64,000 bases of DNA, taken from Clostridium sp. 12(A). GTDB lineage: Bacteria > Bacillota > Clostridia > Lachnospirales > Lachnospiraceae. This document shows, one piece after another, positions 1 to 11,161 of the stretch. The notes under the pieces were generated by a model, which saw only the letters and a program-made list of their open reading frames with translations, was not told where the DNA came from and ran no database searches. The stretch lies in the NCBI GenBank assembly GCA_000526575.1, contig JAGI01000002.1:930001-994000 (forward strand). Reading direction: 5' to 3'. Each line of letters begins with the position of its first letter. The first letter of the stretch is position 1. The translations under genes and the position numbers were made by a program.

Positions 1-913
1 CTTCCGCAATCTGATATCCCCGCAGAAATGCGCCGATATCCATACGCTTTTTTCCCTGCATCTGAAGCTCTTTGATGGATAAGCCGCCTTTTCCCGTCTT
101 TACAACGAGACAATCCTTGCCGGTTTCCACCACCTGACCGCAGGTTCCTTCGTACTCTTTGTCCACAACTTCAGCATCCCAGATTTTTATTGTTTTTCCA
201 TTCCAGACTGTATAGGCGCTGGGCCATGGATTCAGTCCCCGGATGAGCCGTTCTATGCTGACAGCCTCCATGGACCAGTCAATATCACCCATGGACTTTT
301 TTATCATGCCGACATAGTTGGAGTTTGAATCGTCCTGAGGGGTTCTGACTGCGGTTTGATCTTCCAGTTTTTTTAATGTTTTTAAAATGAGGGCAGCTCC
401 AACCTGGCTCAGCTTATCGTGGAGACTTCCACCAGTTTCTTTTGACTCTAAGGAAACCGCCTCCTGATCCAGCATATCTCCCGTATCAATCCCCTCTGCC
501 ATAAGCATAGTGGTGATTCCACTTTCCTTTTCTCCATGAATGACTGCATACTGTATGGGTGCTGCTCCCCTGTATTTCGGAAGAAGGGAAGCATGGATAC
601 AAATACAGCCGTATTTCGGAATATCCAGAATGCTTTTTGGAAGAATCTGGCCAAATGCTGCAACAACCATGGTATCTGGGGCTAAATCAGCCAGGACCTT
701 AACAAATTCAGGATCTCTGGCCTTAACAGGCTGGTAAACAGGAATTCCGTATTCCAAAGCCTGTTCTTTTACTGGCGGCATCTGTATTTCTTTTCCTCTG
801 CCTTTTGATTTATCCGGCTGGGTCACCACCCCAACCACATCATGTCCAGCCTCTACCAGTGCCTTTAGAGCAGGCACGGAAAATTCAGGCGTTCCCATAA
901 AAACAATACGCAT
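1..913 (-). CDS. fmt: Methionyl-tRNA formyltransferase, C-terminus cut by window edge
   Basis: Formylates the amino group of initiator Met-tRNA using 10-formyl-THF, in the cytosol. Translation from the ATG at 911-913 begins MRIVFMGTPEFSVPALKALV, the typical Fmt N-terminus, and continues through HASLLPKYRGAAPIQ (the SLLP formyl-THF-binding region) and GITTMLMAEGIDTGDML. About 304 residues are visible and the family is about 310 long, so only a few C-terminal residues lie beyond base 1. It starts 2 bp after the def stop codon, the usual def-fmt coupling. It is the last visible gene of the minus-strand run from tepA, and fhs, which supplies 10-formyl-THF, is in the same run. Confidence 0.95.
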   Translation of the reverse strand, partial: MRIVFMGTPEFSVPALKALVEAGHDVVGVVTQPDKSKGRGKEIQMPPVKEQALEYGIPVYQPVKARDPEFVKVLADLAPDTMVVAAFGQILPKSILDIPKYGCICIHASLLPKYRGAAPIQYAVIHGEKESGITTMLMAEGIDTGDMLDQEAVSLESKETGGSLHDKLSQVGAALILKTLKKLEDQTAVRTPQDDSNSNYVGMIKKSMGDIDWSMEAVSIERLIRGLNPWPSAYTVWNGKTIKIWDAEVVDKEYEGTCGQVVETGKDCLVVKTGKGGLSIKELQMQGKKRMDIGAFLRGYQIAE

Positions 914-915
914 AT

Positions 916-1422
916 TTACTCCTCTTCCTCCATATCCATGATTTCCATGTCTTCCGGAAGATCTGTAACATCCTCTAACTCACCTTCCACCTTATCCACG
1001 TAAAGATCTCCATTTAAGTGGTCGCATTCATGGCAGATGGCACGGGCTAAAAGCTCCTCGCCTTCCAGTTCAAACTGTTTCATCTCAATATCATAGGCTC
1101 TTACTTTTACATGGTTTGGTCTTGTTACGGTACCGGACTTTCCAGGAACGCTAAGGCAGCCTTCCGGTCCTGTCTGGCTTCCGTCGGTTTCTATAATCTC
1201 CGGATTGATGAGCACGTACTGATTGCCGTCATCTACGTCAATTACAACGATCTGCTTTAAAACACCAACCTGGGGAGCAGCAAGGCCTACGCCATTGGCT
1301 TCATACATTGTTTCAAACATATCTTCTACCAGTTCTATGATTCGCGGTGTAATTTCCTTCACCGGCTTACAGTGTTTTCTTAAAATTTCATCTCCAATGG
1401 TTCTAATCTTTCTAATCGCCAT
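916..1422 (-). CDS. def: Peptide deformylase
   Basis: Removes the N-formyl group from nascent proteins; metal-dependent and cytosolic. All three family motifs are present in the 168 residues: GVGLAAPQVG (44-53), EGCLSVP (87-93, metal ligand Cys89) and HECDHLNG (131-138, ligands His131 and His135, catalytic Glu132). The C-terminus is an acidic tail (EDMEIMDMEEEE) beyond the catalytic core. It lies between priA and fmt on the same strand with gaps of 18 and 2 bp, so it is almost certainly cotranscribed with them. Confidence 0.97.
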   Translation of the reverse strand: MAIRKIRTIGDEILRKHCKPVKEITPRIIELVEDMFETMYEANGVGLAAPQVGVLKQIVVIDVDDGNQYVLINPEIIETDGSQTGPEGCLSVPGKSGTVTRPNHVKVRAYDIEMKQFELEGEELLARAICHECDHLNGDLYVDKVEGELEDVTDLPEDMEIMDMEEEE

Positions 1423-1440
1423 CTTCTCTTATCCTCTCAT

Positions 1441-3669
1441 TTATGAAAAATCATATTGTATCAGGACCAGGTCAAACAGATCCGGTCGGTTTTCAGAAAA
1501 ACCGTCAATCTGATCTCTGATTTTTATTAGTATATCATAGTTTACGTGTTTCAAGTATAAAATTTTTCTATAAATATCATTAATTTTGTATACAGAAGCC
1601 TCTGAAGGGCCAATTGTCTGTACCATTTCCTTCTCTGCCAAAGGGGTAACATAAGCTGCCACCGCCTCTGAAGCTGATATCAGAGCCTCCTCATTTTTGG
1701 AAGAAAACTGAATGGTCAAAAGAACATTTGCAGGAGGATATTTCATCATACGGCGAAATACCATTTCCTGTTCATAGAAGGCCGGATAATCCTGGCTGGC
1801 AGCCGTTGTAATGGCATAGTGCTCGGGACTGTAGGTCTGGATTACCACATCTCCAGGCTTCTCATCTCTGCCAGCTCTTCCGGCCGCCTGGGTCAAGAGC
1901 TGAAAGGTACGTTCTGCGCCTCGGTAGTCTGGGGTATACAAGGATAGATCAGCAGCCAGAACTCCTACCAGCGTTACGTTTGGAAAATCATGCCCCTTTA
2001 CTATCATCTGTGTACCAATAAGAATATCTGCTTCTCCCTCTGAAAAGGCAGTGAGGATTTCCTCATGGCCTCCCTTTTTCTTCGTTGTATCCAGATCCAT
2101 ACGAAGAATCCTGGCAGATGGAAACATTTTTTTTGTCATCTGCTCGATTTTCTGGGTCCCTACTCCAAAATTGGCAATGTAAGGAGAACCGCAGGATGGA
2201 CATTCATTTGGCATGGGAATGGTGTGACCGCAGTAATGGCAGACCAGGCTGCGGTTATTATGAAGGGTCAGAGTCACATCACAGTGGGGACATCGTATGG
2301 CATCTCCACAGGACCTACAGGAAACAAAGTTCGCATAGCCTCTCCGGTTGATAAACAGCATGATCTGTTCTTTTTTCGCCAGACGCTCTTCCATCTTTTC
2401 TTTTAAAGGCCTGCTGAAAATGGTTTTATTTCCTTCCTTTAATTCCTGTCGCAGATCTGCTACCCATACATTGGCCATACGGCTGTCTTTTTTTGCCCGT
2501 TCTGTCAGTAAAAAGAGGCTGTATTCCCCTCTTAAAGCTTTGGTATAGGCTTCTAAGGAGGGCGTCGCAGAACCTAAGACCAGGGAAGCATTCTGCATGG
2601 AGGCTCTTTTTTCTGCCACTTCTCTGGCATGGTATCTGGGGACTACCTCGCTTTTATAGGCCCCTTCGTGCTCCTCGTCTATAAGAATCAGTCCCAAGCC
2701 GGAAAATGGGGTGAAAAGAGCGGATCTTGGGCCTATCATGATATCAATATCCCCATTTCTGGCCCGTTCAAACTGATCGTACCGTTCCCCGGCAGACAGC
2801 CTGGAATTGATGATAGATACCCGGCTTCCAAATCGACCGTAAAACCGCATGACGGTCTGATAGGTAAGGGCGATTTCAGGAATCAGGACAATTACCTGTT
2901 TTCCCTCCTGAATCACCCGGTCAATGAGCTCCATATAGACTTCTGTTTTACCGCTTCCTGTAACGCCATGTATGAGATATGTTTTTCTTATATTCTCAGA
3001 ATAATCTCTTTGAAACGCATCCACAATGGTCTGCTGTTCCTGGTTTAACAAAACGTGCTGGGCATGGCTTTTCTTTAACGTGATGGGATTTCGGTATACT
3101 TCTTCGGATTCAAGACTAATCAGACCTTTTTCTATCACCGGCTTTAACGTGGCGGAGGATAGGTTCATCTGGTTGACTGCAATCTCATATGGAATCATGG
3201 GACTTTCCAGAAATGCCTGAAAAAGCCTGAATCTGGCTTTATAATTCTTTCGCTCCGCTTCTTCCAATGCCTTTTTTAATTCTTCCGGCTTAAGAAGACA
3301 GCGGAGGATCTTTTTTTCCTTTGGTTTTATCTTCTGCTTTACCGGAAGTACGGTTTTTAAAGCCTGGTTCATGGTGGAACCATACTGTTCCTTTAACCAC
3401 CAGGCAAGGGAAATAAGCAGGGATTCTGCCGTAACACTGTCTGTTACAATCCCTGCTATTTCTTTAATCTTATCCTTGTCATAGTCTGCATGTGGGGTAA
3501 TGCCAACCACATACCCTTTGCGCATGGCATTTCCCTTCCCAAAAGGTATGAGGACCAAGGATCCCACAGACACTTCTTCGGATAGCCTTTCGGGTATCCG
3601 GTAATCAAAGGTTCTGTCTACTTTTTCATGGGAAATATCTATGATAATACGGGCATATTGTTCTGTCAT
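1441..3669 (-). CDS. priA: Primosomal protein N' (PriA helicase)
   Basis: Replication-restart 3'-5' DNA helicase that recognises stalled forks and starts primosome assembly. The 742-residue protein has an N-terminal 3'-end-binding domain, Walker A GVTGSGKTEVYM, a DEEH Walker B box, and helicase motifs through QAAGRAGR. A zinc-binding insert (CRSCGDAIRCPHC ... CHYCGH ... CPSCGS) carries eight cysteines. Length fits the family. It follows murF by 33 bp and precedes def by 18 bp; the priA-def-fmt order is common in Firmicutes. Confidence 0.96.
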   Translation of the reverse strand: MTEQYARIIIDISHEKVDRTFDYRIPERLSEEVSVGSLVLIPFGKGNAMRKGYVVGITPHADYDKDKIKEIAGIVTDSVTAESLLISLAWWLKEQYGSTMNQALKTVLPVKQKIKPKEKKILRCLLKPEELKKALEEAERKNYKARFRLFQAFLESPMIPYEIAVNQMNLSSATLKPVIEKGLISLESEEVYRNPITLKKSHAQHVLLNQEQQTIVDAFQRDYSENIRKTYLIHGVTGSGKTEVYMELIDRVIQEGKQVIVLIPEIALTYQTVMRFYGRFGSRVSIINSRLSAGERYDQFERARNGDIDIMIGPRSALFTPFSGLGLILIDEEHEGAYKSEVVPRYHAREVAEKRASMQNASLVLGSATPSLEAYTKALRGEYSLFLLTERAKKDSRMANVWVADLRQELKEGNKTIFSRPLKEKMEERLAKKEQIMLFINRRGYANFVSCRSCGDAIRCPHCDVTLTLHNNRSLVCHYCGHTIPMPNECPSCGSPYIANFGVGTQKIEQMTKKMFPSARILRMDLDTTKKKGGHEEILTAFSEGEADILIGTQMIVKGHDFPNVTLVGVLAADLSLYTPDYRGAERTFQLLTQAAGRAGRDEKPGDVVIQTYSPEHYAITTAASQDYPAFYEQEMVFRRMMKYPPANVLLTIQFSSKNEEALISASEAVAAYVTPLAEKEMVQTIGPSEASVYKINDIYRKILYLKHVNYDILIKIRDQIDGFSENRPDLFDLVLIQYDFS

Positions 3670-3702
3670 TCCTTCACCTGTTTCTATCTGTATATCAAAG
3701 GA

Positions 3703-5073
3703 TTAAACCAGATGGAACTGATCGGCCACCTGACTGAGTTTCATACTGTTTGAGCCTTTAAAGAGAACTCCGTCTCCTTCTTTTAACTCTCCTCTTAAAT
3801 ATGTAACAAGAGCTTCCTGCTCCATAAATTCTTTTACCTGTATTTCTTTAGACTGTTCTCTTACTGCCCTCGCAATTTCACCTGCCAGCTCTCCAAGGGT
3901 CACTACTTCAAAAACGGGATGTTCTGTGATATACTCTCCAATTTCATAATGGTATTTTGGAGCATCTTCTCCAAGCTCTTTCATGTCAGCTAATACAGCA
4001 ATCCGTCGTTTTACCTTTGTAAGAGAATTTAATACCTCAAGACCGGCTTTCATGGAGACAGGGCTGGCATTATAGGTATCATCTATAATTGTCATACCAT
4101 TGGATTCATAAATCTGCTGGCGGTTCTTAAAGCCGGTAAATTCACAAAGTTTCTTTGCAGCCGCTTCCAATGGGATGCCGCGCTCAGATGCAACTGCAAG
4201 GGATACCATGGCATTTAAAACATTGTGGCTTCCCATGACAGACAGTTTTACCGGAACCCTCTGATCTTCAAAAACGGCTGTAAATGCTGGAAAACCTTCT
4301 TCCAGATGTACATCTTCTGCCCGGTAATCTGCATTAGCTCCAGTCCCGTAGTAAATGGTTTTACATCCTTCTTTTGCTTTTGTGTCTTTTAAAAGATCAT
4401 CATCCCCATTTAAGAACAGAATTCCGCCTTCCATCAGTCCATCCTGTATGGTAAGCTTTTCTTTATAAATATTTTCCCTGGAACCAAGCTGCTCTATGTG
4501 GGTGACTCCAATATTTGTAATGACTGCCATCTGAATGCTTGCAAGCCTAGCAATGACTGTTAATTCTCCAGGTTCGCTCATACCAAGTTCAATGACTCCA
4601 ATTTCATCTTCTGGAGTGATTTCAGAAAGCGTGATGGGAACTCCCACCTGACTGTTATGGTTCCCAGGGGTCTTAAAAACCTTAAAACCAGCAGAAAGAG
4701 CACACGCTACCATTTCTCTGGTCGTTGTCTTTCCAACGCTTCCAGTGATTCCTACCAGAGGTATGGTAAGACGTTCTCTGTAAAAGCGTCCAATTGCCTG
4801 AAGGGCGCTTTTTGTATCCTCCACCCGGATCCATGGCTTTTCAGAATTCATGGAATCGTGTTCACTGGTCAGTACAGCGGCTGCTCCATTTGAAAATGCC
4901 TGATCAATAAACCGGTGGGCATCCACCTTTTCTCCGATTAATGGAACAAACAGGGAGCGCTCCTTCTCACTTCTGGAATCTATGCTTAAGTGTTCTAACA
5001 CTGTATCAGAATTGCCGCAAAGCAGTTTGCCTCCTGTTGCTTTTATAACTTCATTTACCGTCATGTTTACCAT
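3703..5073 (-). CDS. murF: UDP-MurNAc-tripeptide:D-Ala-D-Ala ligase
   Basis: Adds D-Ala-D-Ala to UDP-MurNAc-tripeptide, the last cytosolic step of the peptidoglycan precursor. The ATP-binding loop reads GITGSVGKTTTREMV, followed by the Mur ligase central domain and a C-terminal domain containing DDTYNASPVSMKAGL. The open frame extends 24 codons further upstream. The ATG at 5073 is preferred because GGAGG lies 6 nt before it and the protein then begins MVNMTVNEVIKATGG as in other MurF proteins, giving about 456 residues. It lies directly downstream of murE. Confidence 0.94.
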   Translation of the reverse strand: MVNMTVNEVIKATGGKLLCGNSDTVLEHLSIDSRSEKERSLFVPLIGEKVDAHRFIDQAFSNGAAAVLTSEHDSMNSEKPWIRVEDTKSALQAIGRFYRERLTIPLVGITGSVGKTTTREMVACALSAGFKVFKTPGNHNSQVGVPITLSEITPEDEIGVIELGMSEPGELTVIARLASIQMAVITNIGVTHIEQLGSRENIYKEKLTIQDGLMEGGILFLNGDDDLLKDTKAKEGCKTIYYGTGANADYRAEDVHLEEGFPAFTAVFEDQRVPVKLSVMGSHNVLNAMVSLAVASERGIPLEAAAKKLCEFTGFKNRQQIYESNGMTIIDDTYNASPVSMKAGLEVLNSLTKVKRRIAVLADMKELGEDAPKYHYEIGEYITEHPVFEVVTLGELAGEIARAVREQSKEIQVKEFMEQEALVTYLRGELKEGDGVLFKGSNSMKLSQVADQFHLV

Positions 5074-5184
5074 TACTTCCTCCGTTTCCTGTACGCCTCT
5101 GGCGCACAAACCTCCCATCTGCCGTGGAAAAGCCGAAAGCCCCAAATCACAGCTTCCGGCATGTATGTTTCACTTTTGAGTATT

Positions 5185-6651
5185 TTATAAGTTTAGATCT
5201 TTTGCTGCCTCTAAAACCTCTTCCCGGTCGGAAAAATGGTGACGTACCCCATTCATCTCCTGGTAATCCTCGTGGCCTTTGCCTATAATGGCAATCATGT
5301 CACCTGGTTTAGCATGTTCCATACTGTAACGGATGGCTTCTCTGCGGTCCGGGATTTCAATAAATTCACCACCGGTTTTTACAATGCTGCTCCGAATATC
5401 CGCAATTATATCTTCCGTCTTTTCAAACCTGGAATTATCGGCCGTAATAATTGTAAAATCCGCCAGACGGCCGGCGCTGTCGCCCATGGAATAACGGCGG
5501 TCTTTGGCCCGGTTTCCCCCGCAGCCAAACACACAGACAAGGCGCTTTGGATGATAATCTCTCAGTGTGGAAAGAAGGCTTTCCATGCTGATAGCATTAT
5601 GAGCGTAATCCACAATGACGGTACATTTATCCGAGGTGTGAACGATTTCCATACGGCCGTTTACGCTTAAATGTTCCAGTCCATGGCAGACTCTGTCTTT
5701 TGGAAGGTCAAGGAAGCTTAAAACGCTGACGGCTGCCAGAGCATTGGCCACATTGAAGCGTCCTGGTATATTGACACGAACAGAAAGGTTATATCGTCCC
5801 TTTACATCGAATTCGATTCCCACGAAATCAGGCTGGGATACAAAATGGATATTTTCCGCTTTAAAGTCCGTCCCTTCCCTATCCATGGAAAAGGAGTAGA
5901 GCTCACATGCGGCATCTTTTGTCACTTCCTCAAAATGAGCATCATCCTGATTCATAATACCCTTTTTACAGGTGTGGAAGATTCTTGATTTGTAGAACAG
6001 GTACTCTTCAAAATCTGCATGTTCATCCGGTCCAATGTGATCGGGAGAAATGTTGGTGAAAAGGCCGTAATCAAAGGTAATGCCTGCCACCCGGTGCATT
6101 TTGTAAGCCTGGGAGGATACTTCCATTACCATGTATTGGCATCCAGCTTCCACCATACTTTTAAATGCCTCATGAAGTTCATAGGATTCCGGTGTTGTAT
6201 TCTTGGTAGGAGTTACGGTCTCACCGATGACAATGCCGGTGGTGCCGATCATGCCGACTTTTTTTCCGCAGGCTTCTAAAACCGCCTTAATCATATGGGT
6301 GGTAGTGGTTTTTCCCTTGGTGCCAGTAACACCGATGGTCACCATCTTTTCTGCCGGATAGCCAAATCTGGCTGCGGAAAGAAGGGCAAGAGCCTCTCTT
6401 GCATTATGTACATAGATTGCAGTTACGCCCTGAGGAAGGGGAACCCTTTCCTCAACCACGAAAACCTTACTCCCGGCTTTCGCCACTGCCGGGATAAATT
6501 CATGGGAATCCACCTTCGTTCCCTTCATACATACAAATACAGCACCTTCTCTGGCTTTTCTGGAGTCGTAGACGATTTCATCCACTTCCTCGTCAAGACT
6601 CCCCTGTAATACTTCATATTTTAAGTCATTCAGCCAATCTTTAAACTTCAT
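5185..6651 (-). CDS. murE: UDP-MurNAc-L-Ala-D-Glu: diamino acid ligase
   Basis: Adds the third stem-peptide residue to UDP-MurNAc-L-Ala-D-Glu. It carries the P-loop GVTGTKGKTTTTHMI, the Mur central motif TNISPDHIGPDEH, and a C-terminal domain with the selectivity motif ADNSR. That resembles the DNPR motif of meso-diaminopimelate enzymes more than the lysine type, so mDAP is the likely substrate (inference). The start at 6651 is chosen because GGAGG lies 7 nt upstream. An alternative ATG at 6663 overlaps the fhs stop codon and lacks a well-placed ribosome site. Confidence 0.94.
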   Translation of the reverse strand: MKFKDWLNDLKYEVLQGSLDEEVDEIVYDSRKAREGAVFVCMKGTKVDSHEFIPAVAKAGSKVFVVEERVPLPQGVTAIYVHNAREALALLSAARFGYPAEKMVTIGVTGTKGKTTTTHMIKAVLEACGKKVGMIGTTGIVIGETVTPTKNTTPESYELHEAFKSMVEAGCQYMVMEVSSQAYKMHRVAGITFDYGLFTNISPDHIGPDEHADFEEYLFYKSRIFHTCKKGIMNQDDAHFEEVTKDAACELYSFSMDREGTDFKAENIHFVSQPDFVGIEFDVKGRYNLSVRVNIPGRFNVANALAAVSVLSFLDLPKDRVCHGLEHLSVNGRMEIVHTSDKCTVIVDYAHNAISMESLLSTLRDYHPKRLVCVFGCGGNRAKDRRYSMGDSAGRLADFTIITADNSRFEKTEDIIADIRSSIVKTGGEFIEIPDRREAIRYSMEHAKPGDMIAIIGKGHEDYQEMNGVRHHFSDREEVLEAAKDLNL

Positions 6652-6662
6652 AGAAACCTCCA

Positions 6663-8333
6663 TCAGAATAATCCGGTTATTATTCCGTCTTTATTAATAT
6701 CAATGCCGTCTGCCGCCGGCTTTTTAGGAAGGCCGGGCATTGTCATGATGGCACCTGTCAGTACAACCACAAACCCTGCACCAGCTGATACATAGGCATC
6801 CCTTACATTGATTTCAAATCCTTCCGGGCGGCCCAGCTTTGTCTGGTCATCAGAAAGGGAATACTGTGTTTTCGCCATACAGACTGGCAGGTTTCCATAT
6901 CCCATTTCCTCGAATTTTTTAAGGGCTTTTAAAGCTGCAGGGGCATATGTCACTCCTTTGGCTCCATATATTTCTTTTGCTACAGTCTCCACCTTCTCCT
7001 TTAATCCCATATCATCAGGATAAATGGGTGCAAACTTGCTTTCCTTGTTTTCCAGAGTATAGAGTACCTTCTCTGCAAGCTGGATTCCGCCTTTTCCGCC
7101 CTTTTCCCATACTTCGGACAGAGCGAATTCACAGCCTCTTTCCTCACAGAAGGTCTTGACGAACTGGTATTCAGCTTCTGTATCCGTAAGGAAGGAATTT
7201 AAAGTGACAACAACGGGAACTCCGTATTTCTGCATGTTTTCAATGTGCTTTGCCAGATTGACGATTCCTTTTTCAAGTGCAGGAATATTCTCCTGGTTCA
7301 GCTGATCCTTTGGAACTCCGCCGTTATATTTAAGGGCTCTGATGGTGGCAACTAAAACAATGGCGTCCGGCTTAAGTCCTGCCTTGCGGCATTTAATATC
7401 CATGAACTTTTCCGCACCTAAATCAGCACCAAATCCAGCTTCCGTCACTACAATATCTGCCAGCTTTAATGCTGTCTTTGTGGCGCGTACACTATTGCAG
7501 CCATGGGCAATGTTGGCAAATGGTCCGCCGTGAACAATGGCTCCTGTATGCTCCAGGGTCTGAATCAGGTTAGGCTTTAAGGCGTCCTTTAAAAGAGCTG
7601 CCATTGCACCAACTGCATGGAGCTGATGGGCAGTTACCGGCTCTCCAGCATAATTATATGCCACAATAATCTTTCCTAGGCGTTCTTTTAAATCATCCAT
7701 ATCATTTGCAAGGCAAAGAATGGCCATAATTTCAGAAGCAACCGTGATTACAAAATGATCTTCTCTCACAAACCCCTCTGCTTTTGATCCCAGGCCAATC
7801 ACGATGTTTCGAAGGGCACGGTCATTCATATCGAGACAGCGCTTCCAGAGAATCTGACGAGTGTCTATCTCCAGGGCATTTCCCTGATGGATGTGATTAT
7901 CCAGCAATGCGGATAACAGGTTATTGGCAGAAGTAATGGCATGAAAATCTCCCGTAAAATGAAGATTTAAGTCCTCCATAGGTACGATCTGAGCATATCC
8001 GCCTCCGGCTGCGCCTCCCTTAATTCCAAAACATGGTCCCAGAGATGGCTCTCTTAAAGCAATCATCGCCTTTTTTCCCATAACTCCAAAGGCTTCCCCA
8101 AGTCCTACTGTCGTTGTGGTCTTTCCTTCTCCTGCCGGAGTTGGATTAATGGCCGTTACCAAAACCAGCTTTCCATCCTTTTTATCTTTTACCTGTTCCC
8201 AAAGCTGGTCTGAAAGCTTTGCCTTATACTTTCCGTATAGCTCAATATCATCTTCTAAAATCCCGTAGGAAGCAGCCACTTCCTTAATTGGAAGCATAAC
8301 CGCCTCCTGTGCGATTTCAATATCTGTTTTCAT
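6663..8333 (-). CDS. fhs: Formate-tetrahydrofolate ligase
   Basis: ATP-dependent synthesis of 10-formyl-THF from formate and THF, feeding purine synthesis, initiator tRNA formylation and one-carbon metabolism. The ATP-binding loop [18 protein letters not shown] and the conserved [19 protein letters not shown] segment are clear. The open frame extends 22 codons further upstream. The ATG at 8333 has AGGAGG 9 nt upstream and gives about 556 residues, the standard family length. Located between ftsK and murE on the same strand. The products of fmt and of the AICAR transformylase gene near 60 kb use its product. Confidence 0.96.
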   Translation of the reverse strand: MKTDIEIAQEAVMLPIKEVAASYGILEDDIELYGKYKAKLSDQLWEQVKDKKDGKLVLVTAINPTPAGEGKTTTTVGLGEAFGVMGKKAMIALREPSLGPCFGIKGGAAGGGYAQIVPMEDLNLHFTGDFHAITSANNLLSALLDNHIHQGNALEIDTRQILWKRCLDMNDRALRNIVIGLGSKAEGFVREDHFVITVASEIMAILCLANDMDDLKERLGKIIVAYNYAGEPVTAHQLHAVGAMAALLKDALKPNLIQTLEHTGAIVHGGPFANIAHGCNSVRATKTALKLADIVVTEAGFGADLGAEKFMDIKCRKAGLKPDAIVLVATIRALKYNGGVPKDQLNQENIPALEKGIVNLAKHIENMQKYGVPVVVTLNSFLTDTEAEYQFVKTFCEERGCEFALSEVWEKGGKGGIQLAEKVLYTLENKESKFAPIYPDDMGLKEKVETVAKEIYGAKGVTYAPAALKALKKFEEMGYGNLPVCMAKTQYSLSDDQTKLGRPEGFEINVRDAYVSAGAGFVVVLTGAIMTMPGLPKKPAADGIDINKDGIITGLF

Positions 8334-8370
8334 CCGCATCATCCTCCTGTATGTAAGTTCCCTATCTATA

Positions 8371-11100
8371 TTAATAACCCTGCTCCAACATCTCCTCAAA
8401 TTCTTCCGGACTCATTAAAACCTTCCGGGGCTTGGTGCCCTCTTCTTCTCCGACTACGCCAGCTTCTGCAAGCTGGTCCATAATTCTTGCCGCACGGTTA
8501 AAGCCGATTTTATACATCCGCTGCAGCATACCAATAGAGGCTTTATCTTTTTCAATGATGAATTTTCCTGCCTGAGCAAAATACTCATCCCGGTCATTTC
8601 CACCACTTTTCATCTCCTGACCTCCGGGAGATGCAGAAATCATGCTTTCTACCTCAAGATCATAGTCTGGAGTCATTCCCTGTTCTGTCAGGAAATCGAC
8701 AACCTTGGAAACCTCAGAGTCCGAAACAAAGGCTCCCTGTACACGCATGGGCTTTGGATAACCTGCCGGATAAAACAGCATATCTCCTTTTCCCAAAAGC
8801 TTTTCCGCACCGTTCATATCAATGATGGTTCTGGAGTCCACACCAGAAGATACCGCAAAGGCAACTCTTGAAGGCACATTGGCCTTGATAAGACCAGTGA
8901 TGACATTAACGGATGGACGCTGTGTTGCAATGACCAGATGAATACCTGCCGCTCTGGCTAACTGGGCAAGACGGCAGATGGCATCCTCTACTTCTCCCGG
9001 AGCCACCATCATAAGGTCTGCAAGCTCGTCGATAATGATAACGATCTGAGGCATCTTTTTCGGTTTGTTCTCGTCATCGATATCTTTGATACTATCTACT
9101 TTGGCATTATATCCTTTAATTTCCCTTACATTGTATTGGGCAAATTTGTTGTAACGGTCCGTCATCTCCGCTACCGCCCAGTTCAGTGCACCGGAAGCTT
9201 TCTTAGGATCTGTGACTACCGGCAGAAGAAGGTGGGGGATTCCATTGTAAACACTTAGTTCCACTACCTTTGGATCGATCATAATCAGCTTTACGTCTTC
9301 CGGGTCCGCTTTAAAAATAATACTCATAATCAGAGTGTTGATGCAGACGGATTTACCGGAGCCTGTGGCACCCGCAATGAGCAGATGAGGCATCTTGGCA
9401 ATATCCGTAACAACCACCTGACCGCCAATATCCTTTCCCACGGCAAATGCAATCTTAGAGGAGTGATTCTTAAAGTTTTCCGCTTCCAGAATATCCCTCA
9501 GATATACCATATTATTCTCCTTATTTGGTACTTCAATCCCCACTGCAGATTTTCCAGGAATGGGTGCTTCGATTCGAATATCGGCTGCAGCAAGGCTTAA
9601 TTTAATATCATCAGCCAGACTGACGATTTTACTCACCTTTACGCCTTGTTCCGGATGAAGCTCATACCGGGTCACAGAGGGACCACAGCTGATGTTAGTC
9701 ACGGTAACTCCAACGCCGAAGTTTTGTAAGGTTTTTTGAAGCTTAATGGCAGTTTCCCTGTATTCCCGGTCAGAAAAAGCCGTTGCTTTTCCTTTTTTCA
9801 ATAACGTAACCGGGGGATACTGGTATTCCTTTTTCACCACTTCTTCTTTTTGTTTGATCTGCTGGCTGACAGAGAGATCGCCTTCCTTAGCGGCTTCCTC
9901 CCGTTTGCTCACCAATTTTTTCTGCAGGGCTTCCGTATCTGTTTCAATGATTTTTCCGGTAGCCGTAACCACTGTCTTCTGTTCTTCGGGAACCGTAAAG
10001 GTATCTGGTTTTTCTACCGGAAGAAACTCCTCCTCTACGACTTCCATCTCCTTTAAGGTTCGACTCTCTTTCTTCATATATATAGAAGGTTCGTCCAATT
10101 CTTCCATAAATGGCTCGTTCTTCCAATCTGGTTCGAATGGAACGATATCTTCCTCTTTCTCTTGAACAGGAGAAATGCTGCCACTGAATACATCGGCTGG
10201 ATTTGGTCGTTCAGGTTCCAGAGCCGTAACAGCTGCCAGGCGTCCTGCCTGGATATCAATATCCTCTTCTAAGTATTCTTCCATGGCTGGAACTGGAATA
10301 GGCTCGATTCCTAATTCAGCTTCAAAATCCACAGCTTCTGGCTTCGTCCCAGTCTGAGGCTGAAAATCTGTCAGATTCGTTGCATCCAAATTGACCCCGC
10401 GAAGCTTTTGCTCTTCCCGAAGCCTTTTTCTCTCTTCCTGCCGTTCTGCGTGAATCTCTCTTCGTATATCAATATTTTCTTTTGCATGGCGGTACGCTTT
10501 TCCGCTTCCGCTCTTTACCACGTTGACAAAGGACTTTTCCGTAATACAGACTCCGGAAATAATAAGGAGTACGATAACTACCAGGTAGGCACCTACGACA
10601 CCTATAATTGCAGTGAGTCCTTCGGAAAGAAGGCCGCCGATCAATCCGCCTCCCACTCCGGTCACAGAGGACTCCAGATAAATATCAACGAGAGTGGTCC
10701 CCTCACCAGGCTTGGCTCCAAATAAAAGCTGTAAAAAACCACACAAAGAAACCAGCGCCAGTACAAAGGACGCCAGCTTAAATGCCGCTCTTGGATTTCC
10801 CTGATTCGATAAGTAAAAGGCAGTCCCAGCAAAAAGAAGCACCGGTGCGATGTATCCGATTCCTCCGAAAATACCAAGCTGCACACTGCGTAAAAACTGA
10901 CCGACCACACCACATAATCCAAAATTACTTAAAAACAGTATGGCGGCAGCCGCAAATGACATCATGATAACTACTTCTGAGTGGATAAATTCCGGCTCCG
11001 GAAGAACTACTTTTTTTCTGGGGCTGCTGTTTCCTGATCTCCCGCCTTTTCCTCTTGTCCCTTTTTTTTCTGTTGTCTTCTTCTTTGTTGTCTCAGGCAC
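8371..11100 (-). CDS. ftsK: DNA translocase FtsK/SpoIIIE
   Basis: Membrane-anchored hexameric DNA pump that clears chromosomes from the division or sporulation septum. The N-terminal ~200 residues hold four hydrophobic segments. An acidic, low-complexity linker (~200-420) follows, then the motor with Walker [17 protein letters not shown] and Walker [13 protein letters not shown]. The winged-helix gamma domain ([24 protein letters not shown]) ends the protein. The start is GTG at 11100 behind AAGGGGG. At 909 residues it is somewhat longer than B. subtilis SpoIIIE because of the linker. The adjacent tepA gene matches the spoIIIE neighbourhood in Bacillus. Confidence 0.95.
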   Translation of the reverse strand: MPETTKKKTTEKKGTRGKGGRSGNSSPRKKVVLPEPEFIHSEVVIMMSFAAAAILFLSNFGLCGVVGQFLRSVQLGIFGGIGYIAPVLLFAGTAFYLSNQGNPRAAFKLASFVLALVSLCGFLQLLFGAKPGEGTTLVDIYLESSVTGVGGGLIGGLLSEGLTAIIGVVGAYLVVIVLLIISGVCITEKSFVNVVKSGSGKAYRHAKENIDIRREIHAERQEERKRLREEQKLRGVNLDATNLTDFQPQTGTKPEAVDFEAELGIEPIPVPAMEEYLEEDIDIQAGRLAAVTALEPERPNPADVFSGSISPVQEKEEDIVPFEPDWKNEPFMEELDEPSIYMKKESRTLKEMEVVEEEFLPVEKPDTFTVPEEQKTVVTATGKIIETDTEALQKKLVSKREEAAKEGDLSVSQQIKQKEEVVKKEYQYPPVTLLKKGKATAFSDREYRETAIKLQKTLQNFGVGVTVTNISCGPSVTRYELHPEQGVKVSKIVSLADDIKLSLAAADIRIEAPIPGKSAVGIEVPNKENNMVYLRDILEAENFKNHSSKIAFAVGKDIGGQVVVTDIAKMPHLLIAGATGSGKSVCINTLIMSIIFKADPEDVKLIMIDPKVVELSVYNGIPHLLLPVVTDPKKASGALNWAVAEMTDRYNKFAQYNVREIKGYNAKVDSIKDIDDENKPKKMPQIVIIIDELADLMMVAPGEVEDAICRLAQLARAAGIHLVIATQRPSVNVITGLIKANVPSRVAFAVSSGVDSRTIIDMNGAEKLLGKGDMLFYPAGYPKPMRVQGAFVSDSEVSKVVDFLTEQGMTPDYDLEVESMISASPGGQEMKSGGNDRDEYFAQAGKFIIEKDKASIGMLQRMYKIGFNRAARIMDQLAEAGVVGEEEGTKPRKVLMSPEEFEEMLEQGY

Positions 11101-11161
11101 AATACTTCCCCCTTTTATCCATTGGTAACAGTATACAAAAAAATCGGGAGAATTGCAACGA